Assembly (NCBI GenBank): GCA_965219705.1
Contig: OZ244789.1
Span: 3,313,361-3,377,360, forward strand
Length of the DNA: 64,000 nucleotides
Direction: 5' to 3'
Source of the DNA: JAJECS01 sp965219705
GTDB taxonomy: Bacteria; Chloroflexota; UBA11872
Of the stretch, positions 43,975-52,820 are shown piece by piece. The notes below the pieces were generated by a model. It worked only from the letters and a program-made list of their open reading frames with translations. It did no database searches and was not told the DNA's origin. Position 1 is the stretch's first letter; each line of letters opens with the position of its first letter. The translations under genes and the position numbers were made by a program.

Positions 43975-45177
43975 ATGGCCTCCGCCCACGCCCTTCGCTG
44001 GTTCAACGACGCCCGCTTCGGCATGTTCATTCACTGGGGCTTGTATTCCGTGCTCGCCCGTCACGAATGGACCATGTACCAGGAGGAGATCCCGAACCAG
44101 GAGTACGCCCGTCTCGCTGACCAGTTCACCGCCAGCCGCTACTCCCCGGACGATTGGGTCGCGCTCGCCCAGGATACGGGCATGCGCTACATGATCCTGA
44201 CTTCACGCCATCACGAAGGCTTCGCGCTCTGGGACTCGAAGGTCTCGGACTTCACCGCGCCCAATTCCGCGGCCGGCCGCGACGTGCTGGGCGAGTTCGT
44301 GGCCGCCTGCCAGAAGCGCCGCATGCCCTATGGCTTCTACTACTCGCTGCTGGATTGGCGCTGGCCGGAATACTTCCGCGGGCCGCAGGCCGACCCCGAT
44401 GGGTGGGCGCGGTTCCGGGCCTACGTGCACACGCAAGTCGAAGAGCTCTGCACGGACTATGGCGAGCTCGCGGTGCTCTGGTACGACGGCGGCTGGCCTT
44501 ACACCCCGGAGGATTGGCACTCCGCCCAGCTCAATGCCCGCGTGCGCGAGCTGCAGCCGAACATCTTGATCAACGACCGCTCGCTGCTGCCCGAGGACTT
44601 CGACACGCCGGAGCAACACGTCACCGCGTCGCCCCCAGGCCGGCCCTGGGAGAGCTGCATGACCCTGAACACCACCTGGGGCTATTCCACCATCGACCAT
44701 GAGTGGCGCACGCCGCGCCAGCTCATTCACTTCCTCGTCACAGCCGCCGCGGGCGGAGGCAACTATCTGCTCAACGTGGGACCCGACGCCGAGGGCCACA
44801 TCCCCTTCGAGTCCGTGGAGCGGCTGCGCGCCATGGGCGCCTGGATGCGCGCGAATCGCGAGTCGATCTACGGCTCAGAGCGCATGCCCGAGCGCCTCAT
44901 GCGCGTCGGCAGCGTCGGACGCCACCACACCATCAAGGGCAACACGCTCTATCTGCACTGCTGGCGCTGGCCCGGCCAAGAGATGGTGCTGGGCAATCTT
45001 GACGGCATCCTGCTCTCGGCCCGATTCCTGCACGACGGAACCCCCATCGATTTCGACCAGCGCCAGCACCGCATCTGGCTGCGCGAGCTTCCAGCCTTCG
45101 CACCGGACTCCATCGACACCGTCATCGCCCTGGACTTCGACCGCCGTCCCGGCCTGCGCGATAGATTCGGCGAGTAG
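43975..45177 (+). CDS. alpha-L-fucosidase (glycoside hydrolase family 29)
   Basis: A 400-residue GH29 enzyme that releases terminal alpha-L-fucose. The core starts with WFNDARFGMFIHWGLYS (9-25), then TSRHHEGFALWDSK and AVLWYDGGWP, in which Asp171 is the expected nucleophile, and NYLLNVGPDAEG. There is no signal peptide, so it would act inside the cell on imported oligosaccharides, or fucosides made elsewhere. ATG 43975 is chosen over an upstream in-frame start without a family match. It diverges from the nucleosidase. Together with the Gfo/Idh genes it suggests use of algal or host glycans. Confidence 0.9.
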   Translation: MASAHALRWFNDARFGMFIHWGLYSVLARHEWTMYQEEIPNQEYARLADQFTASRYSPDDWVALAQDTGMRYMILTSRHHEGFALWDSKVSDFTAPNSAAGRDVLGEFVAACQKRRMPYGFYYSLLDWRWPEYFRGPQADPDGWARFRAYVHTQVEELCTDYGELAVLWYDGGWPYTPEDWHSAQLNARVRELQPNILINDRSLLPEDFDTPEQHVTASPPGRPWESCMTLNTTWGYSTIDHEWRTPRQLIHFLVTAAAGGGNYLLNVGPDAEGHIPFESVERLRAMGAWMRANRESIYGSERMPERLMRVGSVGRHHTIKGNTLYLHCWRWPGQEMVLGNLDGILLSARFLHDGTPIDFDQRQHRIWLRELPAFAPDSIDTVIALDFDRRPGLRDRFGE

Positions 45178-45483
45178 GGGCGAGTTTCAAACCCGCCCGT
45201 GGGCCTGGCGATTGGCAACCACGTAGTGGCAATCCTCGTGGCTGCCCGTGGGTGCCGCCCTGCTGGCTTCCCTGTCTGCGGTGACAGGCCGCTGGCGTCA
45301 GCCCGCACCGATCCCGCGGATCGCGTCTGCTCGGGAAGAGAGCGGCCTAGTGCGCTCGAGTACCCGACGCCCTCAGCCGCCCTCGCTGCAACCGGCCGCG
45401 CACGCAATGGCGCCCGTCATTCCGGCCCTGAGCCGGACTCCAGACCGGCAGACGCCGCGCTGGCGCCAAGCGCCCGCTCTAGG
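45178..45483. repeat. 306-bp intergenic region with palindromic repeat
   Basis: A gene-free stretch between the convergent fucosidase and phosphoesterase genes. At 45177-45198 it holds GGGCGAGTTTCAAACCCGCCC, a near-perfect palindrome with one mismatch and almost no loop. Further short inverted words follow (CCACGTAGTGG at about 45221; CCCGTGGG twice). The rest has no recognised coding or RNA signal. It looks like a dispersed palindromic element rather than a gene remnant; there is no terminator-like U tract. Confidence 0.5.
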
Positions 45484-46242
45484 TCAGATCGGCACCTCGG
45501 TGATGCCCAGCCCATCATCTTGCGCGTCCACCACCAGGAATCCCTGGTAGGCGTCCACGTGTGGGTCGGATCGATCCCGACCTAGGGTGACCCAGGTCGA
45601 AGGCGCCGTCTCGCTGCGGATTCCGTTCACCGTAGCGCTCGTGCGCCGGTGCACGTGACCCGAAAAGACACGCAGCACGCGATCGTGACGCTGGAGGACG
45701 GCAAATAGCTCATCGGCGTTCTGGAGCGCGACGCCGTCCAGCCAATCGATCCCAATTGGATGGCAATGGTGGTGGACGAATAGCACCGTTGGTTCACGGC
45801 GACGTGCGGCCAGGGTGCGATCGAGCCAGGCGAGTTGCTCGTCGCCGAGACGCCCCCCGATCCCGCCGCCGACAGGGTTGGAGTTGAGCACCACCACCTG
45901 CACCCCGCAGCGGACGAGCGCGTAGTAGCCGTCGGGAGCGCCCGCGGGCTCAACGTCGCTCGGCAGCGGAAGCGCCCGCGCGAGCATCGCGCCATCGTCG
46001 TGGTTGCCCTGCACATGGAGCTGCGGCATCGGCACATCGCGCGTGATGCGGATGAACTCGGCGTAGGCCGCAGGGCTTGGCGTGCTCGTCAGATCTCCCA
46101 GATGCACGACGAATAGGGGCGCCGGACGAGTTCCCAGCAGGGCGCGCACCGCCTTGGCCAGCTGCACACGCGCGTCCACACCGTGCTGCGGCGCCACACC
46201 GGGAGAAATGACGTGGGCGTCGCTGAGGATGGCGAATCGCAC
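45484..46242 (-). CDS. metallophosphoesterase, calcineurin-like (CpdA type)
   Basis: A 252-residue phosphoesterase with all five motifs: SDAH (Asp8, His10), HLGDLTS (Asp50), QGNHDD (Asn80, His81), VHHHCHP and FSGHVHR. This pattern fits the cAMP phosphodiesterase CpdA/class III cyclic nucleotide phosphodiesterases. Substrate unverified. The GTG start lies 14 bp after the DUF3105 stop and shares its strand, so the two may be co-transcribed. Confidence 0.85.
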   Translation of the reverse strand: MRFAILSDAHVISPGVAPQHGVDARVQLAKAVRALLGTRPAPLFVVHLGDLTSTPSPAAYAEFIRITRDVPMPQLHVQGNHDDGAMLARALPLPSDVEPAGAPDGYYALVRCGVQVVVLNSNPVGGGIGGRLGDEQLAWLDRTLAARRREPTVLFVHHHCHPIGIDWLDGVALQNADELFAVLQRHDRVLRVFSGHVHRRTSATVNGIRSETAPSTWVTLGRDRSDPHVDAYQGFLVVDAQDDGLGITEVPI

Positions 46243-46256
46243 GACGTATCGCTGAC

Positions 46257-46883
46257 CTACGGCGCCTGCTCGGGCCCGCGGTCGATGAAGTCGCGGTAGA
46301 ACTCGCGCACCCGCTCAGGCTCGAAGCTGTCCATGGCTTCTTGCCAATGCCACGCGACGAGCATGAACTTGGGCACGAGGCCAGCATACGGCAGGGCGAT
46401 CAACTTGACCTCGCCGAACGCCGCGTTGGGAAGGTCCTCATAGATAGCCTCCATCTGCGGCACGATCTCGTCGCAATCGATCTGGCATCGATACAGCACC
46501 GCGATGGCGCCGTGCTCCAAATTGTGCACCCACAAGCCTTCCTCGACCGGCTCTTCGTAAACCCCATACGGGGCGGTGATCGGGTAGTGGGGGCCCGACG
46601 CCGGCGGCACATGCTCGTATTCGGTGGGCGTCCCCACCGGCACGTGGAGACGGCCTTCGTCGTCGATCCGTACCCGGCGGGCGGCGATCTCGGCGGACGG
46701 CATGCTCGACACGACCAGCACGACGATCAACGCGGCGACGCCGCCGACCACAATCGCCACGCCGGCGCCGATCAGCAGGCGCCGACGCCACCGGCGCTGC
46801 CGGGCGGCCCGCTGGCGCTGCTCACGCGCCTCGCGGCGGCGCTCGAGTTTGTCCGCGGCACTGGTCCCGCGTCGTCTCGCCAC
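46257..46883 (-). CDS. DUF3105 membrane-anchored protein
   Basis: A protein of 208 residues from GTG 46883 (222 from GTG 46925). A strongly basic N-terminus (EARRQR-like repeats) is followed by one transmembrane helix (LLIGAGVAIVVGGVAALIVVLVV) and an outside DUF3105 domain with PPASGPHYP and WVHNLEHGAIAVLYRC, the family hallmark. Family function is unknown. The inner GTG is favoured because AAGGGTGGGGG precedes it. It diverges from gnd. Confidence 0.78.
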   Translation of the reverse strand: MARRRGTSAADKLERRREAREQRQRAARQRRWRRRLLIGAGVAIVVGGVAALIVVLVVSSMPSAEIAARRVRIDDEGRLHVPVGTPTEYEHVPPASGPHYPITAPYGVYEEPVEEGLWVHNLEHGAIAVLYRCQIDCDEIVPQMEAIYEDLPNAAFGEVKLIALPYAGLVPKFMLVAWHWQEAMDSFEPERVREFYRDFIDRGPEQAP

Positions 46884-47029
46884 GGCGCCCCCACCCTTGA
46901 TCCTACGCGTCCGCGATTGTGCCACCGGCGCCGTGGCCGCCGCATCGAAAACTCGGGACCACAGAACGCGGCATGTGCGTGAGAATGGTCAACGCCTGCC
47001 GCCGAGCCATCTGAGAGGACCGCCGCGTC

Positions 47030-48481
47030 ATGCCTGCCACCGCCGCCGCCGGATTGATCGGCCTGGGCGTCATGGGTCGAAACCTCGCCCTCAACATCGC
47101 CTCGCGGGGCTTTCCCCTAGCGGTCTACAACCGCACCTATAGCCGCACCACGCAGTTCTTGGAGCACGAGGCCGGCGACACCGACATTCAAGGATCGGAG
47201 CGCTTGGAAGATTTCGTCGCCGCCCTGGAGCGCCCGCGGCGGGTGATTCTGATGGTCGACGCCGGCCGCGCCGTCGACGCGGTTCTCGACCAGCTCATCC
47301 CGCTGCTCGATCCCGGCGACACCATCGTGGACGGCGGCAATTCCTTCTACGCCGACACCGAGCGCCGCATCGACAAGGTCGAGGGCGCCCAGCTGCACTA
47401 CTTGGGAACCGGCATCAGCGGCGGCGAAACGGGCGCGCGCTACGGCCCCTCGATCATGCCCGGCGGCGACGAGCGGTCCTATGAGCGGCTGGAGCCCATC
47501 CTCACGCGGATCGCCGCCCAGGTGGACGACGGACCCTGCGTGACCCACATCGGCCGCCGAAGCGCTGGTCATTATGTCAAGATGGTTCACAACGGTATCG
47601 AATACGGCGACATGCAGCTCATCGCCGAGGCCTATAGCTACTTGGCCGCGGCGGGCTATGCACCGGACGAGCTGGCCGACATCTTCGCCAGCTGGAACGA
47701 GTCCGCGCTCGAGTCCTATCTGATCCAGATCACGGCGGATATCTTCAAAGTGCGCGATGCCGATGGTGACGGCTATCTGGTTGACGCCATCCTCGACCAG
47801 GCCGGGCAGAAGGGCACCGGCCGCTGGACCTCGCGCGACGCGCTTGAGCTGGGCACGCCGATCCCGACCATCGACGCCGCCGTCTGGTCGCGCCATATCT
47901 CGGCCCGCAAGGACGAACGCGTCGCGGCGGCGGCCGTGCTGCGACCGGACGGCGCGCCGCGGATCGAGCGGTTCGACGGCTTCGTCGAGTGCGTACGCCA
48001 GGCGCTCTACGCGGCCAAGCTGTGCTCATACGCCCAGGGCATGTCATTGCTCCGCGCCGCATCGGAGGCATATGCCTACGACCTCAAGCCCGCGGAGCTC
48101 GCGCGCATCTGGAAGGGGGGCTGCATCATTCGCGCCCGCTTGCTCGGCGACATCCAGCGAGCCTTCGCCGCGGACGCCGAGTTGGTGAATCTCTTGCTCG
48201 ACGACCAGTTCCGCGCGCAACTCGCCGAGGCGGACGAAGGCTGGCGCAGAGTCGTGGCCAGCGCCAAGAGGGCAGGGCTGCCGTTCGCAGCCATGAGCGC
48301 CTCGTTGGACTACTACGACGCGTATCGCTCGAGCCGGCTGCCCATGAACCTCACGCAGGCCCAGCGGGACTATTTCGGCGCGCACACCTACCAGCGCGTG
48401 GACCGCCCGGGCGTGTTCCACTCGCAATGGGAGCACGGCGCCGCCACCGGCGCCGCCAGCAGCGACCCGGTCGACGCGTGA
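47030..48481 (+). CDS. gnd: 6-phosphogluconate dehydrogenase, decarboxylating
   Basis: A 483-residue enzyme of the pentose phosphate pathway producing ribulose-5-P and NADPH. It has the Rossmann loop GLGVMGRNLALNIASRG, GTGISGGETGARYGPSIMPGG, the catalytic VKMVHNGIEYGDMQ (Lys, His, Asn) and GQKGTGRWT. The long form with the C-terminal tail is typical of the dimeric NADP enzyme. Its product feeds rpe, which lies in another run. GAGAGGA stands 10 nt before ATG 47030. Confidence 0.95.
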   Translation: MPATAAAGLIGLGVMGRNLALNIASRGFPLAVYNRTYSRTTQFLEHEAGDTDIQGSERLEDFVAALERPRRVILMVDAGRAVDAVLDQLIPLLDPGDTIVDGGNSFYADTERRIDKVEGAQLHYLGTGISGGETGARYGPSIMPGGDERSYERLEPILTRIAAQVDDGPCVTHIGRRSAGHYVKMVHNGIEYGDMQLIAEAYSYLAAAGYAPDELADIFASWNESALESYLIQITADIFKVRDADGDGYLVDAILDQAGQKGTGRWTSRDALELGTPIPTIDAAVWSRHISARKDERVAAAAVLRPDGAPRIERFDGFVECVRQALYAAKLCSYAQGMSLLRAASEAYAYDLKPAELARIWKGGCIIRARLLGDIQRAFAADAELVNLLLDDQFRAQLAEADEGWRRVVASAKRAGLPFAAMSASLDYYDAYRSSRLPMNLTQAQRDYFGAHTYQRVDRPGVFHSQWEHGAATGAASSDPVDA

Positions 48482-48613
48482 GGGGGGCGCCGGCTAACCC
48501 GGTGAGGCTTAGGGAGTTTGGAAAAAGCCAGTGTAGGGGCGCCCCTCGTGGGCGCCCTGCTTCCCGCACCGGGCCCATGGGCGCGGGCATGCCGTGGCGT
48601 TAGACCAAGGTCC
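48482..48613. repeat. 132-bp convergent gap with tandem palindromes
   Basis: GGGGCGCCCC (48536-48545) and GGGCGCCC (48550-48557) stand side by side in the gap between gnd and the acetamidase gene. A 7-bp inverted word, TTAGGGA at 48509-48515 and TCCCTAA at 48611-48617, flanks them. This may be a small dispersed element or a bidirectional stop signal without U tracts. Confidence 0.4.
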
Positions 48614-49516
48614 CTAAAGGGCCGACTTCGGAAAACGGGCGTACGCGCTCACCGGTACGCCGTAGCCCCCGGCCTGGCCCAGCCTGAGGTCAACCGCCGC
48701 TCCCACCAGCATGCGGGCTTGGGTTGGCGTCACGCCGAGGTCGCGTATGAGCTGCTGCTCCATCGCGGCCGTGGCTTGCCGCAGAGCCTCGGGCAGCTGG
48801 TCGGCCACGCCAACCGTCATCACGTGCGTCGCCGTCTCGAAGCACGGCTGCGTCAGCGGCTCGCCGGCCACGACGTCGAGCGTCAGGTCGATCTCGGCGG
48901 TGATGTTCACGCCGGAGTGCGCTTCGCCGTCGCCCATAGTGGCGTGGACGTCGCCGATGCCGAAGAGGGCGCCCGGCACCCGCACCGGCAGATGCACCGT
49001 GGCGCCGGTGGTGATCTCGTTGAAATCCAGATTGCCGCCATGGTCGCCGAGGCTGAGGGTGATGATGCCGCCCGCGGCCGGCGCCACGCCAATCGTGCCC
49101 ACCATGGGACGCGCCGGCAGCGGGACGCGGCCGGCGAAGCGCACGCCATCGCCATGCACGTCGAAGGGCTCGATGCCCGGGTCCAGCGCCTGATCGCCCA
49201 GGATTCCTGTACCCGGCAGCGCCGCCACGTATCCGCGAGGCGCGAGGCGAATCGCCTCGATCGTCACGCGCAACGTGTGGCCCGGAGCCGCGTCCCTGAC
49301 GCCGATTGGGCCCGTGCACGGGTTCATGCGGCCGGGCGTTCGTCGTCGGGCATACGCGGCGACGTCAAGGTCGTTGCAGTGTCCGTCGTAGGCATCGCGG
49401 GCCTCGACCGTCAGCCGGGCGTGCGACGGCACCCAGATCGCAGGGGTCGCATCGGCGTCGAACTCATACGTCGCATGACGCGACGAGATGTGCTGGCGTG
49501 CGGCGTCTGGACTCAC
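48614..49516 (-). CDS. acetamidase/formamidase family protein
   Basis: A 300-residue protein of the FmdA_AmdA family that hydrolyses short amides to ammonia and a carboxylate. Family blocks include NPCTGPIGVRDAAPGHTLRVTIEAI, GDHGGNLDFNEITTGATVHLPV, FGIGDVHATMGDGE and GGYGVPVSAYARFP. GTG 49516 overlaps the uvrC stop by 4 bp (GTGA), so it would be translated as a tail to uvrC, an odd pairing. No regulator or permease for amides is adjacent. Confidence 0.88.
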   Translation of the reverse strand: MSPDAARQHISSRHATYEFDADATPAIWVPSHARLTVEARDAYDGHCNDLDVAAYARRRTPGRMNPCTGPIGVRDAAPGHTLRVTIEAIRLAPRGYVAALPGTGILGDQALDPGIEPFDVHGDGVRFAGRVPLPARPMVGTIGVAPAAGGIITLSLGDHGGNLDFNEITTGATVHLPVRVPGALFGIGDVHATMGDGEAHSGVNITAEIDLTLDVVAGEPLTQPCFETATHVMTVGVADQLPEALRQATAAMEQQLIRDLGVTPTQARMLVGAAVDLRLGQAGGYGVPVSAYARFPKSAL

Positions 49517-51450
49517 AGTGCCTCCTTCAGGGCGCGCGCGGCGCTCGCGGTCATGCCGTCAACGGTCGCCAACTCCGCCGCGGACGCTCGCCGAATCTGC
49601 TCCAGCGAGCCGAAGGCGCGCATGAGCGCCCGCTTGCGCTTGGGCCCGATGCTCGGAATCTCATCCAGAATCGATCGCCGCCCCTTCTTGGTGCGCAACT
49701 TGATGTGGAAGCTCACCGCGAAGCGATGCGCTTCATCACGAATGCGTTGCACGAGCCGCATCCCATCGCTGTCGTGGGGGAGCCGAATCGGCGCCGGGCG
49801 CCCAGGTATGAACAGCTCCTCCCGTTGCTTGGCGATCGCGGCCAGGGGGATTTCCGCCGGATCGATCTTCAATTCTCGGAAGACATCCAGCGCGGCGCTG
49901 AGTTGGCCCTTGCCGCCGTCAATGAGCACGAGGTCCGGCGCCGAGCCCCACTCGTTGCTCGAACCCGCCGTCACGTTGTTTGGGGCGGGCAGCTCCGCGT
50001 CGGGATCCAACTCACGCAACGGGACAACGGCCAGTGCTCGGCGCCCCAAGCCGTCATCGGCGGCAGCGATCTTGGTGAAGCGCGCAAAGCGGCGGCGCAG
50101 CACTTCCCGCATGGATTCGAAGTCGTCGTTCCCCGGCAGGTTTCTGATCTTGAAGCGCCGATACTTGCCCTTCTTCGCCACGCCATCCTCGAATACGACC
50201 AGCGAGCCCACGACCAGCGAGCCCTGGATGTGCGAGATGTCGTAAGCCTCGATGCGCCGGGGCAGCCGCTCCAGTCCAAGCGCCGTGCCGACCTCGAGCA
50301 GTGCCTGGCGGAGCTTGCGGCCTGAGTTGAGCCACCGCGAGCGCTCGAGTTGCAGCGTCTCGCGCACGTTGCGGGCGGCCATGGCGACGAGCTTGCGCTT
50401 CTGGCCGCGCTGCGGCGCGCGAATTTCGACCCTTGCGCCGCGCATGGTGCTCAACCAGGCTGCAAGCGGATCCGGATCGGAGAGCCGCGCGGACGTGAGC
50501 ACAAGCAACGGCACCTCGGGCGCGCGGTCGTAGTACTCGCGTACGAAGTCGTCCAGCATCTCGCTGTCCGTCTCCTCGCCCGTCACCGTCAGCCCATAGA
50601 CGCCGCGGCCAATCATCTTTCCACCTCTGATCCGAAGCACGGTCGCCTGGGCCTCACGCCCTTCACGCGCCACGGCAATGACGTCGATCTGGCCGCCGCG
50701 CAAGTCCGTGATCTTCTGCTCAGCCACCACCTTGTCAATGGCCTTGAGCCGGTCACGATGCTTGGCGGCGGTCTCGTAGTCGTGGGCCTCGGCGGCGCTC
50801 CACATCTGCGCCGTGAGCCCTTCCACCACGTGGTCATAGTCGCCGCGCATGAAGCCGATGGCGCCGTCGACAACCGCCGCGTATTCCTCCACGGTGCAAT
50901 AGCGCGTGCAGGGCGCGATACACAGCCCCAGGTGATATTTGAGGCAGGGCCGCGGAATGGGCGTGCTCATGTCGATGGTGCACGTCCGGTAGGGGAACAA
51001 GCGGTTGAGCAGCTTGAGCGTCTGGCGGAGCGACTTGGCGCTCGTGAACGGCCCGAAGTACAGCGCGCCGTCCTTGCCGATGCGGCGGGTCGTGCCGATT
51101 CGCGGGTAGGTCTCGTTGGTCGTGATCTTGACGTAGAGGTAGCCCTTGTCGTCGCGGAAGGTGACGTTGAACGGCGGACGGTGCTCCTTGATGAGGTTGT
51201 TCTCCAACAGGAGGGCCTCGATCTCGGAATCGGTGACGATCACCTCAAGATCGGCCACCCGTTGCGCAAGCGAGATCGTCTTGGCCGTTCGATCGCCGCG
51301 CCGGAAGTAGCTGCGCACGCGGCCGCGGAGGGAGCGCGCTTTGCCGATGTACAACACATTGCCCTGTTCGCCGCGCATGAGGTAGACACCGGGCGCATCA
51401 GGCAGCCCGGCGAGCTTCTCTTCGACGGCGGGGCTGAGGGCGGCAGGCAC
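49513..51450 (-). CDS. uvrC: excinuclease ABC subunit C
   Basis: A 645-residue nucleotide-excision repair endonuclease. It has an N-terminal GIY-YIG nuclease domain (GVYLMRGEQGNVLYIGKARS), a UVR segment (AAKHRDRLKAIDKV) that meets UvrB, an RNase H-like second nuclease (AYDISHIQGSLVVG; PDLVLIDGGKGQL) and two helix-hairpin-helix motifs (IPSIGPKRKRALM; VDGMTASAARAL). GTG 51450 starts the family N-terminus; the frame extends 28 codons more with only Arg-rich sequence. A cysteine cluster CLKYHLGLCIAPCTRYC is typical. Confidence 0.95.
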   Translation of the reverse strand: MPAALSPAVEEKLAGLPDAPGVYLMRGEQGNVLYIGKARSLRGRVRSYFRRGDRTAKTISLAQRVADLEVIVTDSEIEALLLENNLIKEHRPPFNVTFRDDKGYLYVKITTNETYPRIGTTRRIGKDGALYFGPFTSAKSLRQTLKLLNRLFPYRTCTIDMSTPIPRPCLKYHLGLCIAPCTRYCTVEEYAAVVDGAIGFMRGDYDHVVEGLTAQMWSAAEAHDYETAAKHRDRLKAIDKVVAEQKITDLRGGQIDVIAVAREGREAQATVLRIRGGKMIGRGVYGLTVTGEETDSEMLDDFVREYYDRAPEVPLLVLTSARLSDPDPLAAWLSTMRGARVEIRAPQRGQKRKLVAMAARNVRETLQLERSRWLNSGRKLRQALLEVGTALGLERLPRRIEAYDISHIQGSLVVGSLVVFEDGVAKKGKYRRFKIRNLPGNDDFESMREVLRRRFARFTKIAAADDGLGRRALAVVPLRELDPDAELPAPNNVTAGSSNEWGSAPDLVLIDGGKGQLSAALDVFRELKIDPAEIPLAAIAKQREELFIPGRPAPIRLPHDSDGMRLVQRIRDEAHRFAVSFHIKLRTKKGRRSILDEIPSIGPKRKRALMRAFGSLEQIRRASAAELATVDGMTASAARALKEAL

Positions 51451-51584
51451 GGTGAACAATCTCCGCGTCGGCGTGCCACGAGAGGCACGCCTCCGGTCGA
51501 TTCTAGTGCGGTGACGCCGCCGCCGGCCCGCCATTCGCTCGGACGCTAGTGGTGCCGCCCACGGGAAGCCGCGGTGGGCGCGGG

Positions 51585-51590
51585 TAGAAT
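51585..51590 (+). promoter_or_regulatory. possible -10 box for the AI-2E-type permease gene
   Basis: TAGAAT stands in the 160-bp divergent gap with uvrC, about 50 nt before the GTG 51636. A matching -35 is not evident. Two hairpins lie around it (CGCCCAC with GTGGGCG near 51557-51580; GTGGGC with GCCCAC at 51612-51629), the second possibly in the leader. Confidence 0.3.
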
Positions 51591-51635
51591 GCCGGTCAGT
51601 CGACTACAACCGTGGGCGGCCAAGCCCACGCACGC

Positions 51636-52820
51636 GTGAACTATCAGCGTCTGCGGACGATCCTGCTCGTTCTGGGGATCGCTGTCGCCACCGTTTGGCT
51701 GTTGCAGTTTCTCTGGGGGCTCATCGGAAATTTTGCGGCCCTGGTCGTGACGCTGCTCCTCGCCTGGATCATCAACCTCATCGCTCTCGAGCCGGTGCGG
51801 TTCATGCGCCGGCTGCGAATACCCCGCTTGCTCGCGGCAACCTTGGTGTATCTCGTGTTCGCCGGCCTCACAGCCCTGACCAGTTTCTTCATTCTGCCGC
51901 CGCTCTTCGCCGAAATCGGCCGCGCAGCCGACAATTTGACGGCAGGTGCGGCCAATGCCACGCAGATCCTTGAGAACCTGCGCGCGCAGCTGCTGCAGTG
52001 GGGCGTGCCTCAAGACACCGTTACCGAGGTGGTCACCGGCTTCAATACGCAGATCATCTCGCTCGGTCAGGACATAGCCTCGGGCATTCTGGCTTCGACG
52101 GGAGCCGTCCTCGGCGGCTTGGGGCTCGCCATCCTGACCTTGATCATCTCGTTCTACATCTTGCTGGGCTGGGACACGAATCTGCAGCGCCTGCGCCGTG
52201 AATTGCCGGCTGACTGGCGTGCTCGATTCGACCGCGGCATTCGCTCCGCCGAGCGCACTTTTGGCGGGTGGCTGGGCGGCCAGGCGGTGGCGTCAACCGT
52301 GTGGGGCGGCGTGGTGGTCCTGATCTTCTTCATCGCCGACATGCCGTTCGGCCTGCTGGTTGCCGTGGCCACCGGCCTGCTCATGTTCATCCCGTTCGTC
52401 GGACTCGCCATCGGCATCGGGGTCCCGATCGTCATGGCCCTGACGCTCCGGCTCGATCTTGCGATCTGGGTGGGGATAAGCGTGGCAGTCACTTCCATGA
52501 TCATCGAGAACATCGTCAAGCCCCGGGTCATGGGCACCGCCCTTGGGGTGAATCCCCTCGTGGTGATTTTGAGCGTGATTGTCGGCGGGGTAGCCGCAGG
52601 ATTCTGGGGCATCGTCTTCGGCATTCCCATCGGCGCCCTCATTTGGACGTTCGCACGCTGGGCCACCCTTGAGGTGCTCCACGCGCAGGCCCGCCTGCAT
52701 GAGCACCCGGACGATCCGCCGGCCCCGCCAGCCGCACCGGCGGCCCAAGGACAAGACGGTGCCGACGGCGCGACGCTGCCCGCGGGCGCCGAAGAGCCTA
52801 CACAGAGGGTTCGCGCATAA
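51636..52820 (+). CDS. AI-2E family transporter (PerM/YdiK type)
   Basis: A membrane protein of 394 residues from GTG 51636 (402 from GTG 51612) with seven or eight helices. AILTLIISFYILLGW, FIPFVGLAIGIG and VIVGGVAAGFWGIVFGIPIGAL fit the AI-2E/UPF0118 family, which includes exporters of autoinducer-2 and Na+ antiporters. The tail is rich in Pro and Ala. The upstream GTG lies within a hairpin, so the inner start is preferred, with no strong ribosome-binding sequence for either. The TAA stop overlaps the likely ATA start of the next gene. Confidence 0.85.
   Translation: MNYQRLRTILLVLGIAVATVWLLQFLWGLIGNFAALVVTLLLAWIINLIALEPVRFMRRLRIPRLLAATLVYLVFAGLTALTSFFILPPLFAEIGRAADNLTAGAANATQILENLRAQLLQWGVPQDTVTEVVTGFNTQIISLGQDIASGILASTGAVLGGLGLAILTLIISFYILLGWDTNLQRLRRELPADWRARFDRGIRSAERTFGGWLGGQAVASTVWGGVVVLIFFIADMPFGLLVAVATGLLMFIPFVGLAIGIGVPIVMALTLRLDLAIWVGISVAVTSMIIENIVKPRVMGTALGVNPLVVILSVIVGGVAAGFWGIVFGIPIGALIWTFARWATLEVLHAQARLHEHPDDPPAPPAAPAAQGQDGADGATLPAGAEEPTQRVRA
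52804..52819 (+). promoter_or_regulatory. ribosome-binding site and candidate ATA start overlapping a stop codon
   Basis: AGAGGG (52804-52809), 7 nt, then ATA (52817-52819), overlapping TAA (52818-52820) of the upstream gene as ATAA. The frame from ATA to ATG 52886 adds 23 conserved-looking residues. No ATG, GTG or TTG lies in that stretch. Confidence 0.65.

Noticed and set aside
48518..50325. Long plus-strand frames opposite the acetamidase and uvrC genes
   Set aside because: They are antisense to motif-complete genes and have no domain pattern.
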